From NCBI GenBank assembly GCA_030690515.1, contig JAUYGP010000670.1, positions 1 to 21,328 of the forward strand: a stretch of 21,328 bases of DNA. The letters run 5' to 3'. Below, one piece after another: positions 6,909-14,609 of the stretch (position 1 is its first letter; each line of letters begins with the position of its first letter). Both the position numbers and the translations under genes were made by a program. Under the pieces are notes generated by a model. That model worked only from the letters and a program-made list of their open reading frames with translations, was not told where the DNA came from and searched no databases. The DNA is from Giesbergeria sp. (GTDB lineage Bacteria > Pseudomonadota > Gammaproteobacteria > Burkholderiales > Burkholderiaceae_C).

Positions 6909-9515
6909 ATGACCGCTGAAAACCCCCTGCCAGAACCCGAAGACATGGGTCACAGCGCCCCCGAGGCGCAAAAAATTGATGCCCACCAGGCGGGCGCCAG
7001 CGTAGGCTACGGCGAAGGCGCCATCACGATCCTGGAAGGCCTGGAGGCGGTGCGCAAGCGCCCCGGCATGTACATCGGCGACACGTCCGACGGCACCGGC
7101 CTGCACCACCTGGTGTTTGAGGTGGTGGACAACTCCATCGACGAAGCCCTGGCAGGCCACTGCGACGACATCGTCGTCACCATCCACTCGGACAACTCCA
7201 TCAGCGTGACCGACAACGGCCGCGGCATTCCCACGGGCGTGAAGATGGACGACAAGCACGAGCCCAAGCGCAGTGCCTCCGAGATCGCGCTGACCGAGTT
7301 GCACGCCGGTGGCAAGTTCAACCAAAACAGCTACAAGGTCTCCGGCGGTCTGCACGGCGTAGGGGTGTCCTGCGTGAATGCCCTGTCCAAGATGCTGCGC
7401 CTCACGGTGCGCCGTGAAGGCAAGGTGCATGTCCTCGAATTTTCTCGAGGGTTTGTGCAAAACCGCATCGTTGAGACGGTCAACGGCGTCGAAATCTCGC
7501 CCATGAAGGTCACAGGCGATACAGAAAAACGCGGCACCGAGGTGCACTTTCTGCCCGACACCGAAATCTTCAAGGAAAACAACGATTTCCACTACGAAAT
7601 TCTGGCCAAACGACTGCGCGAACTCTCGTTCCTGAACAACGGTGTGCGCATCCGCCTCAAAGACGAGCGCACCGGCAAGGAAGACGACTTCTCCGGCGCC
7701 GGTGGCGTGCGCGGCTTTGTCGAATTCATCAACAAGGGCAAAACCGTCCTGCACCCGACCTCGTTCTACGCGGCGGGCGAGCGCCCGGCCGAAACCTATG
7801 GCGGCATCCCTGGCACGCACATCGGCGTAGAAGTAGCGATGCAGTGGAACAGCGGCTACAGCGAACAGGTGCTCTGCTTTACCAACAACATTCCCCAGCG
7901 GGACGGCGGCACCCACCTGACCGGCCTGCGCGCCGCGATGACGCGCATCATCAACAAGTACATCGACGAAAACGATTTCGCCAAAAAGGCCAAAGTCGAA
8001 GTGACCGGCGACGATATGCGCGAAGGCCTGTGCTGTGTGCTGAGCGTGAAGGTGCCCGAACCCAAGTTCAGCAGCCAGACCAAAGACAAGCTCGTATCGA
8101 GCGAGGTGCGCGCGCCGGTGGAAGACATTGTGGGCAAGCTGCTCTCCGACTACCTGCAGGAGCGCCCAGCAGACGCCAAGATCATCTGCGGCAAGATTGT
8201 GGAAGCCGCCCGCGCCCGCGAAGCCGCCCGCAAGGCCCGCGAAATGACCCGCCGCAAAGGCGTGCTCGACGGCATGGGCCTGCCGGGCAAGCTGGCCGAC
8301 TGCCAGGAAAAAGACCCGGCGATGTGCGAAATCTACATCGTCGAGGGTGACTCCGCCGGGGGTTCTGCCAAGCAAGGGCGCGACCGCAAGTTCCAGGCCA
8401 TCCTGCCGCTGCGCGGCAAGATTTTGAATGTGGAAAAGGCCCGCTACGAAAAACTGCTGACCAGCAATGAAATCCTCACGCTGATCACGGCGCTGGGTAC
8501 CGGCATCGGCAAGGCCGGCGGCAGTACCGGCAGCGACGATTTTGACGTCGCCAAGCTGCGCTACCACCGCATCATCATCATGACCGACGCCGACGTGGAC
8601 GGCGCGCACATCCGCACCTTGCTGCTCACCTTCTTCTACCGCCAGATGCCCGAACTGGTCGAGCGCGGCCACATCTACATCGCCCAGCCGCCGCTCTACA
8701 AGGTCAAGGCAGGCAAGGAAGAGCTGTACCTCAAGGACGCCCCGGCGCTCGACGGCTTCCTGCTGCGCATCGCCCTCAAGGACGCCAGCGTGACCACCGG
8801 CGGCGCCGACCCGCAAACGCTCTCAGGCGACACCCTGGCCGAACTGGCGCAAAAACACCAGTTGGCCGAGAACGTCATCAACCGCCTGTCCAACTTCATG
8901 GACTTCGAAGCCCTGCGCGCCATTGCCGGGGGCGTCCATTTGGACCTCGACACCGTAGAGGCCGCCGAAGCGAGCGCCATCGCCTTGCAAACCAGCCTTC
9001 GCGAGCTTTCCAGCACCGGCATCCCCGCCGAAGTGGCGAGCGAATTTGACGCCCGCACCGACAAGCCCCTGCTGCGCATCAGCCGCCGCCACCACGGCAA
9101 CATCAAGAGCAGCGTCATTACACAAGACTTCGTACACGGCGCCGACTACGCTGCTCTGGCCACGGCGGCAGACACCTTCCGCGGCCTGCTGGGCGAAGGC
9201 GCCCGCGTGCAGCGCGGCGAAGGCGAGCGCATGAAGTCGGAAAAAGTGGGCGACTTCCGCGAAGCCATGGCCTGGCTGATCAGCGAAGCGGAGCGCACCA
9301 CCAGTCGCCAGCGCTACAAGGGCCTGGGCGAAATGAACCCCGAGCAGCTCTGGGAAACCACCATGGATCCGGAAGTGCGTCGCCTGCTACGCGTGCAAAT
9401 CGACGACGCGATCGAAGCCGACCGCGTGTTCACCATGCTCATGGGCGATGAGGTAGAGCCGCGTCGGGATTTCATTGAAACCAATGCGCTGCGGGCGGGG
9501 AATATCGATATTTGA
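6909..9515 (+). CDS. gyrB: DNA gyrase subunit B
   Basis: GyrB is the ATPase and TOPRIM subunit of gyrase, which introduces negative supercoils with GyrA. The 868-residue product starts with a Pro/Glu-rich extension and then the GHKL ATPase domain (EGLEAVRKRPGMYIGDT, VVDNSIDEAL, TDNGRGIP, GGLHGVGVSCVNALS). The TOPRIM domain follows, with EGDSAGGSA at residues 479-487 and DADVDG at 560-565. The length includes the extra roughly 170-residue insert of Gram-negative GyrB (region containing GGADPQTLSGDTLAEL), and the tail GLGEMNPEQLWETTMDPEVR is canonical. AAGG at 6899-6902 serves as Shine-Dalgarno. It ends the conserved origin block. Confidence 0.99.
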   Translation: MTAENPLPEPEDMGHSAPEAQKIDAHQAGASVGYGEGAITILEGLEAVRKRPGMYIGDTSDGTGLHHLVFEVVDNSIDEALAGHCDDIVVTIHSDNSISVTDNGRGIPTGVKMDDKHEPKRSASEIALTELHAGGKFNQNSYKVSGGLHGVGVSCVNALSKMLRLTVRREGKVHVLEFSRGFVQNRIVETVNGVEISPMKVTGDTEKRGTEVHFLPDTEIFKENNDFHYEILAKRLRELSFLNNGVRIRLKDERTGKEDDFSGAGGVRGFVEFINKGKTVLHPTSFYAAGERPAETYGGIPGTHIGVEVAMQWNSGYSEQVLCFTNNIPQRDGGTHLTGLRAAMTRIINKYIDENDFAKKAKVEVTGDDMREGLCCVLSVKVPEPKFSSQTKDKLVSSEVRAPVEDIVGKLLSDYLQERPADAKIICGKIVEAARAREAARKAREMTRRKGVLDGMGLPGKLADCQEKDPAMCEIYIVEGDSAGGSAKQGRDRKFQAILPLRGKILNVEKARYEKLLTSNEILTLITALGTGIGKAGGSTGSDDFDVAKLRYHRIIIMTDADVDGAHIRTLLLTFFYRQMPELVERGHIYIAQPPLYKVKAGKEELYLKDAPALDGFLLRIALKDASVTTGGADPQTLSGDTLAELAQKHQLAENVINRLSNFMDFEALRAIAGGVHLDLDTVEAAEASAIALQTSLRELSSTGIPAEVASEFDARTDKPLLRISRRHHGNIKSSVITQDFVHGADYAALATAADTFRGLLGEGARVQRGEGERMKSEKVGDFREAMAWLISEAERTTSRQRYKGLGEMNPEQLWETTMDPEVRRLLRVQIDDAIEADRVFTMLMGDEVEPRRDFIETNALRAGNIDI

Positions 9516-9844
9516 GCTTGTAGGTTCTTATTGATCTTTCAAATATCCTCAGTACTTGCAAATCGCCGTTGCGGGAACGCCCATCATTCCCGCACGAAAG
9601 TTGTGACGGATGACTCGGCAGCGATATCAAATAAGTGATAATTACTGACACAGTTGATTTGCGGATCTTAGCCAGCGAACGCCCGTCCAAGCCGGGCGCT
9701 TCTTACTGCTGTCCGATCAATGGCAGCGGCACTTTTGTCAGTAGTACTTGCTCCACGTAGGCTGGCCACCCATTCGGCTGCGGGACGCATCGGCACGGGC
9801 CACCTGGTCAGGCAATACAGGAAAAAAGCTTAAGGAGTGATGTA
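9516..9844. other. Non-coding stretch after gyrB with two stem-loops
   Basis: I see no credible gene in these 329 bases. TGCGGGAA at 9570-9577 pairs perfectly with TTCCCGCA at 9587-9594. A second stem, CGCCCG at 9680-9685 with CGGGCG at 9693-9698, is followed by CTTCTT, so it is at best a weak intrinsic terminator. The stretch marks the change from conserved origin genes to accessory sequence. Confidence 0.5.
9680..9705 (+). terminator. Weak candidate terminator downstream of gyrB
   Basis: A GC stem of 6 bp with a 7-base loop (9680-9698) is followed by a pyrimidine-rich CTTCTTACT rather than a clean T-run. It lies about 165 bases after the gyrB stop. It is plausible but unconvincing; gyrB transcription could also end by Rho. 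Confidence 0.3.
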
Positions 9845-10318
9845 ATGCTGAACAGGTCGACAATCCGACGCATAGCCATACTGCTCGCTACGCTGGTCGT
9901 CACCTTGTTTGCCAACACGGCCGTTTACGCCGATAGCGAGCAAGATGTCGAAAAAATACTCCGGGAAATCCATCAGGATCAACCCGTGCCGAAATTAGAC
10001 TATTTGAAACAAACCAAGTCTATAAATGCAGATAGCTCATATTATCAAGGCCGCTATAACGGCATAAAAGTCGCAGTCGAAACCCACCCCAACAGCACGC
10101 GGGTGGCCTCGATCCTGTTGAGTATAGAAGGACCGGATCAGACCCGTGCCATCCTGCCTGCTGTCATCCGCGTCCTTGGTCCGCCCAAGACGAGCGACCC
10201 GAAGAACGATATTTATGGATGGTCATGGCCTGGCTATCGCACTGCCTCGGTTCACAACGCCCCAAACGGCGACTCCGGAACCAAGGGTATGACGACCGTA
10301 TCCATTTTCTACAGGTAA
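9845..10318 (+). CDS. Small exported protein of unknown function
   Basis: The 157-residue product has a clear signal peptide: basic start MLNRSTIRR, a hydrophobic core, then AVYA|DS, with predicted cleavage after residue 29. The mature part of about 128 residues has no motif I recognise; its end, GWSWPGYRTASVHNAPNG then SIFYR, looks like a small beta domain. A strong AAGGAG lies about 8 bases before the ATG, so it is very likely translated. One sampled 60-base line inside (10021-10080) is only 40% GC against 65-73% for the later jet genes, which suggests transfer. A second small exported gene follows 77 bases later. An immunity-like or envelope role is possible but unproven. Confidence 0.8.
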   Translation: MLNRSTIRRIAILLATLVVTLFANTAVYADSEQDVEKILREIHQDQPVPKLDYLKQTKSINADSSYYQGRYNGIKVAVETHPNSTRVASILLSIEGPDQTRAILPAVIRVLGPPKTSDPKNDIYGWSWPGYRTASVHNAPNGDSGTKGMTTVSIFYR

Positions 10319-10395
10319 GTCCGGTAATTGAAGCCATGACAAGCGACGGTCCCGAAAACCGTGATGTTCCGGCCAAAATTGGGCGAACACTGGCA

Positions 10396-10755
10396 ATGCG
10401 CAAGATTACTGCAACATTTTTGATACTGTTGTCGTATCTGCCTAATGTGGCCCATGCGCTTTCCGAGTGCCATTCTTTCGATCAAACGGCCACTCGTGAT
10501 GGCGTCCACATACCCGGATACTTATCGGGCTACCAAGTCACTGGCAATGGAAGATTAATATTCCATTCGGCGCCCAGATCGGACTGCAGGATGCAGGGTG
10601 TGTTCATACTCCCCGGTGAAAATGTCGAAGCCTACCTTGAATACTCGGGCTATAAATATGTGATGTATATCAATCTGAAAACCGGGAATACCACGATGGG
10701 CTGGGTCAAATCTAGCCGCCTTCGAGCCAATGGCTACGGTGTCGCACCACCCTAG
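10396..10755 (+). CDS. Small exported SH3-like protein
   Basis: The ATG at 10396 gives 119 residues starting MRKITATFLILLSYLPNVAHA, a standard signal peptide cleaved near AHA|LS. Longer in-frame starts back to 10219 would overlap the preceding gene and place the signal peptide internally, so I reject them. The mature part resembles a bacterial SH3 fold: FHSAPRSDC, then FILPGENVEAY, then a GWVKSSRL end. Two Cys (SECHSF and SDCRM) could form a periplasmic disulfide. Such periplasmic SH3-like proteins bind peptidoglycan or act as immunity proteins to cell-wall effectors; which applies here is unknown. It is probably co-transcribed with the gene before it. Confidence 0.75.
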   Translation: MRKITATFLILLSYLPNVAHALSECHSFDQTATRDGVHIPGYLSGYQVTGNGRLIFHSAPRSDCRMQGVFILPGENVEAYLEYSGYKYVMYINLKTGNTTMGWVKSSRLRANGYGVAPP

Positions 10756-11060
10756 CGGGCACGGGCGCGTTGATTTAGACGGCATATTTGAGTCTGCCCG
10801 GACAACAGCCCCAAAAGCACTGCATTACGTGGTTGGTCTCGACCGGAAGGCTGGCTCGAAGGCGCTGAGCTTGCACTCCACCTTGACCCGCTCGTACTTT
10901 GGTACGACCTCACCGCATACCTTGAGCCATTTTTTGACCGCTTCGATCTTGAGTTCTTCAGGGTATTTCTGCTTCTCATGACACTTCCTATTGGGCCTCA
11001 GGAATGAGGCTCTGAGGTGTCTAGGGTCGATTCATAAAGCAAACCACAGGGCACAAGTAC
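10756..11060. other. Gene-free stretch upstream of jetA, partly insertion-sequence debris
   Basis: No convincing intact gene is present in these 305 bases. The right part (about 10867-11034) looks like the end of an IS3-type element, described separately. The left part (10756-10866) holds nothing I recognise. Only 26 bases separate the putative element end from the jetA start, and I see no strong promoter there, so the jet promoter may lie within or before the element remnant. Confidence 0.5.
10867..11034 (-). mobile_element. Putative IS3-family end with truncated orfA remnant
   Basis: Read on the minus strand, the segment starts TGAATCGACCCTAG, a TG-starting end like those of IS3-family elements. 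About 50 bases later it reaches a short coding remnant. After allowing a small indel at the ATG near 10980, it translates roughly as KQKYPEELKIEAVKKW, similar to the start of OrfA transposases, and then degenerates to a stop before any helix-turn-helix is complete. A 6-base palindrome, GCCTCA (10995-11000) / TGAGGC (11005-11010), lies in the non-coding lead. No second end is visible. The family call is tentative. Confidence 0.4.
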
Positions 11061-12578
11061 ATGCCCAGCCTCAACCAACAGCGCACGCTCAAATTCATTG
11101 CAGCCCGCCAACAGCACCCTGCTTGGCTGCTGCTGGCGTCGCGGCGGGCGCCCTTGATGCTGAGCTGCCTGGAGGCCTTGTTCGAGCACCAGCGCGAGGG
11201 CGTACCGTTTGACGACGCGGTGCAGGCGCTGGCCGACATGCTGGCCGCGCATGCCAACCAGCCTGATTTCGAGATCGACACGGCCGACACTCTCGCCCAG
11301 GCACGGCGCGAGCTGCGCGACTGGATTCGCCGCGCGCTGGTGACCGAGCGCGAAGGCCGCATCCACGAAACCGATGCCCTCAAGACCGCGCTGCGCTTCG
11401 TGGCGCAGCTCGACCACCGGTTGATGACGTCGACCGCGTCGCGCCTGGCCGTGGTGCAGCGCGAAATTGACAACCTGGCCACCGCGCTCGACCCCAACCC
11501 GCAGAGCCGCGCAGAACACATTGAGCGGCGCATCGAAGACTTGCAGCAGCAGCTCGAAGAGGTGCGCGCCGGTCGCCTGCCGCTGCTGAACGAAGCCCAG
11601 GCGATCGAGGGCATCCGCGAGGTGTATGCGCTGGCCACCAGCCTGCGCGCCGATTTTCGGCGCGTGGAAGACTCGTGGCGCGAGGCCGATCGCACCCTGC
11701 GCCAGGCCATCCTCAGTGCGCAGCAACACCGAGGGGCGGTGGTCGACCAATTACTCGACGGCCACGCCAGCCTGCTCAGCACGCAAGAAGGGCGGGTGTT
11801 CGAGAGCTTTCAGCAGCAGCTAGACCACCAAAGCGAGCTGGCCGACATGCGCGCGCGCATCCGGGGCATCCTCAAACATCCCGCATCTACGCTGGCGCTG
11901 GACGATTTGCAGCACAGCACGTTGCGCCTGCTGGTGCAGCAGCTCATCAAGGAAGCCAAGGTGGTGCAGGGCGTACGCGCCCGCAGCGAGCGCGAAGTCA
12001 GCCAGTTCATGAAGACCGGCCAAGCGGCCGAGAACCAGCGCGTTGGTCAGTTGCTTAACGACATCCTGCAGCAAGCGCTGGACATCGACTGGCAGCGCCA
12101 GGCCGTGCGCCGCCAGCCCGTTCCGCTGCCCCCGCTGGGCGTGGCACTGTCGGGCCTGCCGCTGATTGAGCGGCTGCGCGTCAAATCGCTCGCTGGCGGC
12201 GGCCAGGACGCCGAACTGCTCTTGACCACGCACTATGCCGATCTGGACCAGGTCGAAGACGAGTTCTGGCAAGCCTTTGAAGGGCTGGACCGCCAGGCCT
12301 TGCTGCAGCAAACCCTGGCGGTGCTGGAGCACAGCGGCCAGCCCATGACGCTGGCCGCCCTGGCCGAGGCGCTGCCACCGGGCGAGCATGATCTGGAAGT
12401 GCTGACGCTGTGGATGTCCGTGGCGCGTGAGGCTGGTGTTGCATGGGACGCAAGCGGAGCACAGGAAGAAATCACCACCACCGATGCAGGGCAAGACCCC
12501 AGTCAGCACTGGCGCTTTAGCGTGCCGCGCGTGGCGCTGGATGCCGAGGCGGTGCGGGGTGTGGGCGCAGAGTGGTAA
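11061..12578 (+). CDS. jetA: Wadjet anti-plasmid system protein JetA (DUF3375, kleisin-like)
   Basis: JetA is the kleisin/MukF-like subunit of Wadjet, bridging the SMC ATPase heads of JetC and recruiting JetB. The 505-residue length fits the DUF3375 family, and the N-terminus (RTLKFIAARQQHPAWLLLASRRAPLMLSCLEALFEHQ) is typical of it. The middle part (about 140-330) is rich in heptad-like helices, as expected of a MukF-like protein, and a winged-helix-like region (TLAALAEALPPGEHDLEVL) lies near residue 430. AGGG at 11048-11051 is the only Shine-Dalgarno candidate. It opens the cluster; in standard Wadjet operons jetB follows directly, but here two unrelated genes intervene. Confidence 0.93.
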   Translation: MPSLNQQRTLKFIAARQQHPAWLLLASRRAPLMLSCLEALFEHQREGVPFDDAVQALADMLAAHANQPDFEIDTADTLAQARRELRDWIRRALVTEREGRIHETDALKTALRFVAQLDHRLMTSTASRLAVVQREIDNLATALDPNPQSRAEHIERRIEDLQQQLEEVRAGRLPLLNEAQAIEGIREVYALATSLRADFRRVEDSWREADRTLRQAILSAQQHRGAVVDQLLDGHASLLSTQEGRVFESFQQQLDHQSELADMRARIRGILKHPASTLALDDLQHSTLRLLVQQLIKEAKVVQGVRARSEREVSQFMKTGQAAENQRVGQLLNDILQQALDIDWQRQAVRRQPVPLPPLGVALSGLPLIERLRVKSLAGGGQDAELLLTTHYADLDQVEDEFWQAFEGLDRQALLQQTLAVLEHSGQPMTLAALAEALPPGEHDLEVLTLWMSVAREAGVAWDASGAQEEITTTDAGQDPSQHWRFSVPRVALDAEAVRGVGAEW

Positions 12579-12654
12579 TGTGAAAGTATGCTTGGAAATG
12601 AAATCGTAATAGTCATCAAGGCTTAGGCATGACAGACACGAGAAAAGGTTTGCA

Positions 12655-13887
12655 ATGGCACAAATAGAGGGTTTTCGGGTCCGCAATTACCGGGCGTTGC
12701 GTGACATCACCCTGGGAAAGCTCTCAGCTGACCAAAAGGGCGATCCATTGACCCCATTCACTGTGGTCATTGGAAAGAACGGCGTAGGCAAAAGCACGCT
12801 GTTCGATGCCTTTGGCTTTGTGGCCGATTGCCTGAACACCGATGTGGAGACGGCTTGCGACGGCAAGCTGCGAGGCGGTTTCGAGCGCATGCGATCGCTA
12901 GGCATTGAAGAGCCGATTCGTTTCGACATCTACTACCGCGAAGCGCCGGGCGAACGCCCCATTACCTATGAACTGGCTATCAATATCGACAGCAGTGGAC
13001 GGCCTTTTGTTGAGTCAGAAGTCCTGAAGCAGCGCCGCAAAGGCCAGAAGCATGGCAGGCCTTATCCGTTCTTGCGTCTGCACCACGGCGTCGGCAAGGT
13101 ATGGGTTGGTGAAGAGGCGGTCGAGACGGCGAGCGGCGAGGAGGACAGGGCCCAGGAAACGGTCGAACTGACAGACCTGCGTCAATTGGGTATTTCTACG
13201 TTGGGCACGCTTAAAGAGCATCCCCGCATCAAGCGCTTTCGGGATTTCTTGAAAGGCTGGTACCTCTCGTACTTTCACCCGGATGCCGCACGCACCATCC
13301 AGCCAGCGGGAGCGCAGCGTCATCTGAACATCCATGGCGACAACCTCAGCAATGTCGTGCAGTACATGGAGCGCGAGCACAAGGCACGCTTTCAGACCAT
13401 TCTGGATCGCATCGCGACCAAGATTCCGGGCGTACAGAGCATCAATACCAAGGTGACTGACGACAAGCGGGTGCTGCTTCGTTTTAACGACGGCGCGTTC
13501 ACCGACCCTTTCTACGCCTCGCAAATGTCTGACGGCACGCTGAAGATTTTTGCCTATTTGCTCTTGATGGAAGATCCCGATCCACCCCCGTTCATCTGCA
13601 TCGAAGAACCCGAAAACGGGCTCTACCACCGCCTGCTCGAATCGTTGGCAACCGAGCTGCGCAGCCACGCGACGGGCAAAAAGAATGACTCACAAATCTT
13701 CGTGACTACGCACCAACCTTATTTTGTGGACGCCTTGTCGCCGAGTGAAGTCTGGATTTTGGAGAAAGGCAGCGACGGTTTTTCAACCGTGCGGCGCGCT
13801 TCCGACATTGAACTGGTGCGAAATCTCGTGGCGGAGGGCCTCCCCTTGGGTGGGCTCTGGTACAGCGACTACCTGGACGCGAGGTAG
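12655..13887 (+). CDS. AAA/ABC-type ATPase (AAA_21-like) nested in the Wadjet operon
   Basis: This 410-residue protein is an SMC/OLD-like ATPase without a long coiled coil. It starts with IEGFRVRNYRALRDITL, the typical RecF/OLD-like first strands. Walker A GKNGVGKST is at residues 40-48, the ABC-signature-like MSDGT at 291-295, Walker B ICIEEPEN at 314-321, and the H-loop His in TTHQPYF at 353. All catalytic elements appear intact. AAGG at 12645-12648, six bases before the ATG, is a strong start signal. Sampled lines are 53-55% GC, below the jet genes. It lies 76 bases after jetA and 2 bases before the TOPRIM-like gene, so the two form a pair. By analogy with split OLD/AbiL-type systems it may control the partner nuclease; that is inference. 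Confidence 0.9.
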   Translation: MAQIEGFRVRNYRALRDITLGKLSADQKGDPLTPFTVVIGKNGVGKSTLFDAFGFVADCLNTDVETACDGKLRGGFERMRSLGIEEPIRFDIYYREAPGERPITYELAINIDSSGRPFVESEVLKQRRKGQKHGRPYPFLRLHHGVGKVWVGEEAVETASGEEDRAQETVELTDLRQLGISTLGTLKEHPRIKRFRDFLKGWYLSYFHPDAARTIQPAGAQRHLNIHGDNLSNVVQYMEREHKARFQTILDRIATKIPGVQSINTKVTDDKRVLLRFNDGAFTDPFYASQMSDGTLKIFAYLLLMEDPDPPPFICIEEPENGLYHRLLESLATELRSHATGKKNDSQIFVTTHQPYFVDALSPSEVWILEKGSDGFSTVRRASDIELVRNLVAEGLPLGGLWYSDYLDAR

Positions 13888-13889
13888 GC

Positions 13890-14543
13890 ATGCACATCGA
13901 GGTATTGGTGGAGGACAGTTCCGGCGCCGCGTTGATTGAAACCCTGCTGCCTCTGGTGATTGGCCCAGAAGGTGCGCCACACACGTGGCGCGTTCTGCCG
14001 TACAAAGGCATTGGCCGCATACCCAAAGGGCTGACCACCAAGGCGGACCCCGCCAAACGGGCTCTACTAGATCAACTGCCGCGCTTGCTCAGCGGATACG
14101 GCAAGACACCTGGTTATGAAAACGTGGTCGTGGTGGTCGACAGCGACAGGCGCAACTGCAAGGAATTTTTGGCCGAGCTCAATGCCATGCTGAAGCAATG
14201 CGCGCCAGCCCCCAGGACGCTTTTCCGTTTAGCCATCGAGGAAATGGAAGCTTGGCTTCTGGGCGATCGCCAGGCACTGCTGAACGCATACCCAAGGGCG
14301 AAGAAGGACGTGCTCGCGCGCTATGCACAAGACAGCGTCTGCGGTACTTGGGAGTTGCTTGCCGATGCTATCCACCCGGGAGGCCACGCCGCCATTCAAA
14401 AGGCGGGCTGGCCCCTCCCCGGCCAGATGAAACACGAGTGGACCAAGAAAATCGGTCCACACATGAATATCGAAACCAATGCATCGCCAAGCTTTGGAAA
14501 ATTTCGTGACGGGCTGCGCCGCCTGGTTGCCAACGTGGATTGA
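13890..14543 (+). CDS. TOPRIM-like predicted nuclease, partner of the ATPase (possibly DUF4276-like)
   Basis: The 217-residue product shows a TOPRIM-type pattern: a first strand ending in acid (HIEVLVEDSSGAALIETLL, with Glu8), a second strand with DxD (VVVVVDSD, Asp84 and Asp86), and a later acidic AIEEMEAWLLGD block (Glu117 to Asp126). Such patterns occur in OLD-family and related nucleases that depend on metal ions. I think it falls near DUF4276 or the RloB/AbiLii-like families but cannot name it firmly. The start lies 2 bases after the ATPase stop with GAGG at 13881-13884, which indicates translational coupling. It is followed by 66 bases and then jetB. A defence role is suggested by partner and place, not by direct evidence. 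Confidence 0.8.
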   Translation: MHIEVLVEDSSGAALIETLLPLVIGPEGAPHTWRVLPYKGIGRIPKGLTTKADPAKRALLDQLPRLLSGYGKTPGYENVVVVVDSDRRNCKEFLAELNAMLKQCAPAPRTLFRLAIEEMEAWLLGDRQALLNAYPRAKKDVLARYAQDSVCGTWELLADAIHPGGHAAIQKAGWPLPGQMKHEWTKKIGPHMNIETNASPSFGKFRDGLRRLVANVD

Positions 14544-14609
14544 GCTACTGCCATGCAAAACATCTCCAAAAATTGAGTGCGCACTGCTCGCAGTTCTATC
14601 CAATCCACT

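Noticed and set aside
6831..8816. Long open frame (661 codons) on the minus strand opposite gyrB
   Set aside because: Composition mirrors gyrB codons and no family features are seen; gyrB on the plus strand is certain.
10219..10395. Extended N-terminus for the SH3-like protein gene
   Set aside because: It would overlap the previous gene by 100 bases and bury a signal peptide; the ATG at 10396 begins exactly at the signal peptide.
10730..10981. Plus-strand open frame of 83 codons before jetA
   Set aside because: It has no start signal, overlaps the end of the SH3-like gene, and is antisense to the likely transposase remnant.
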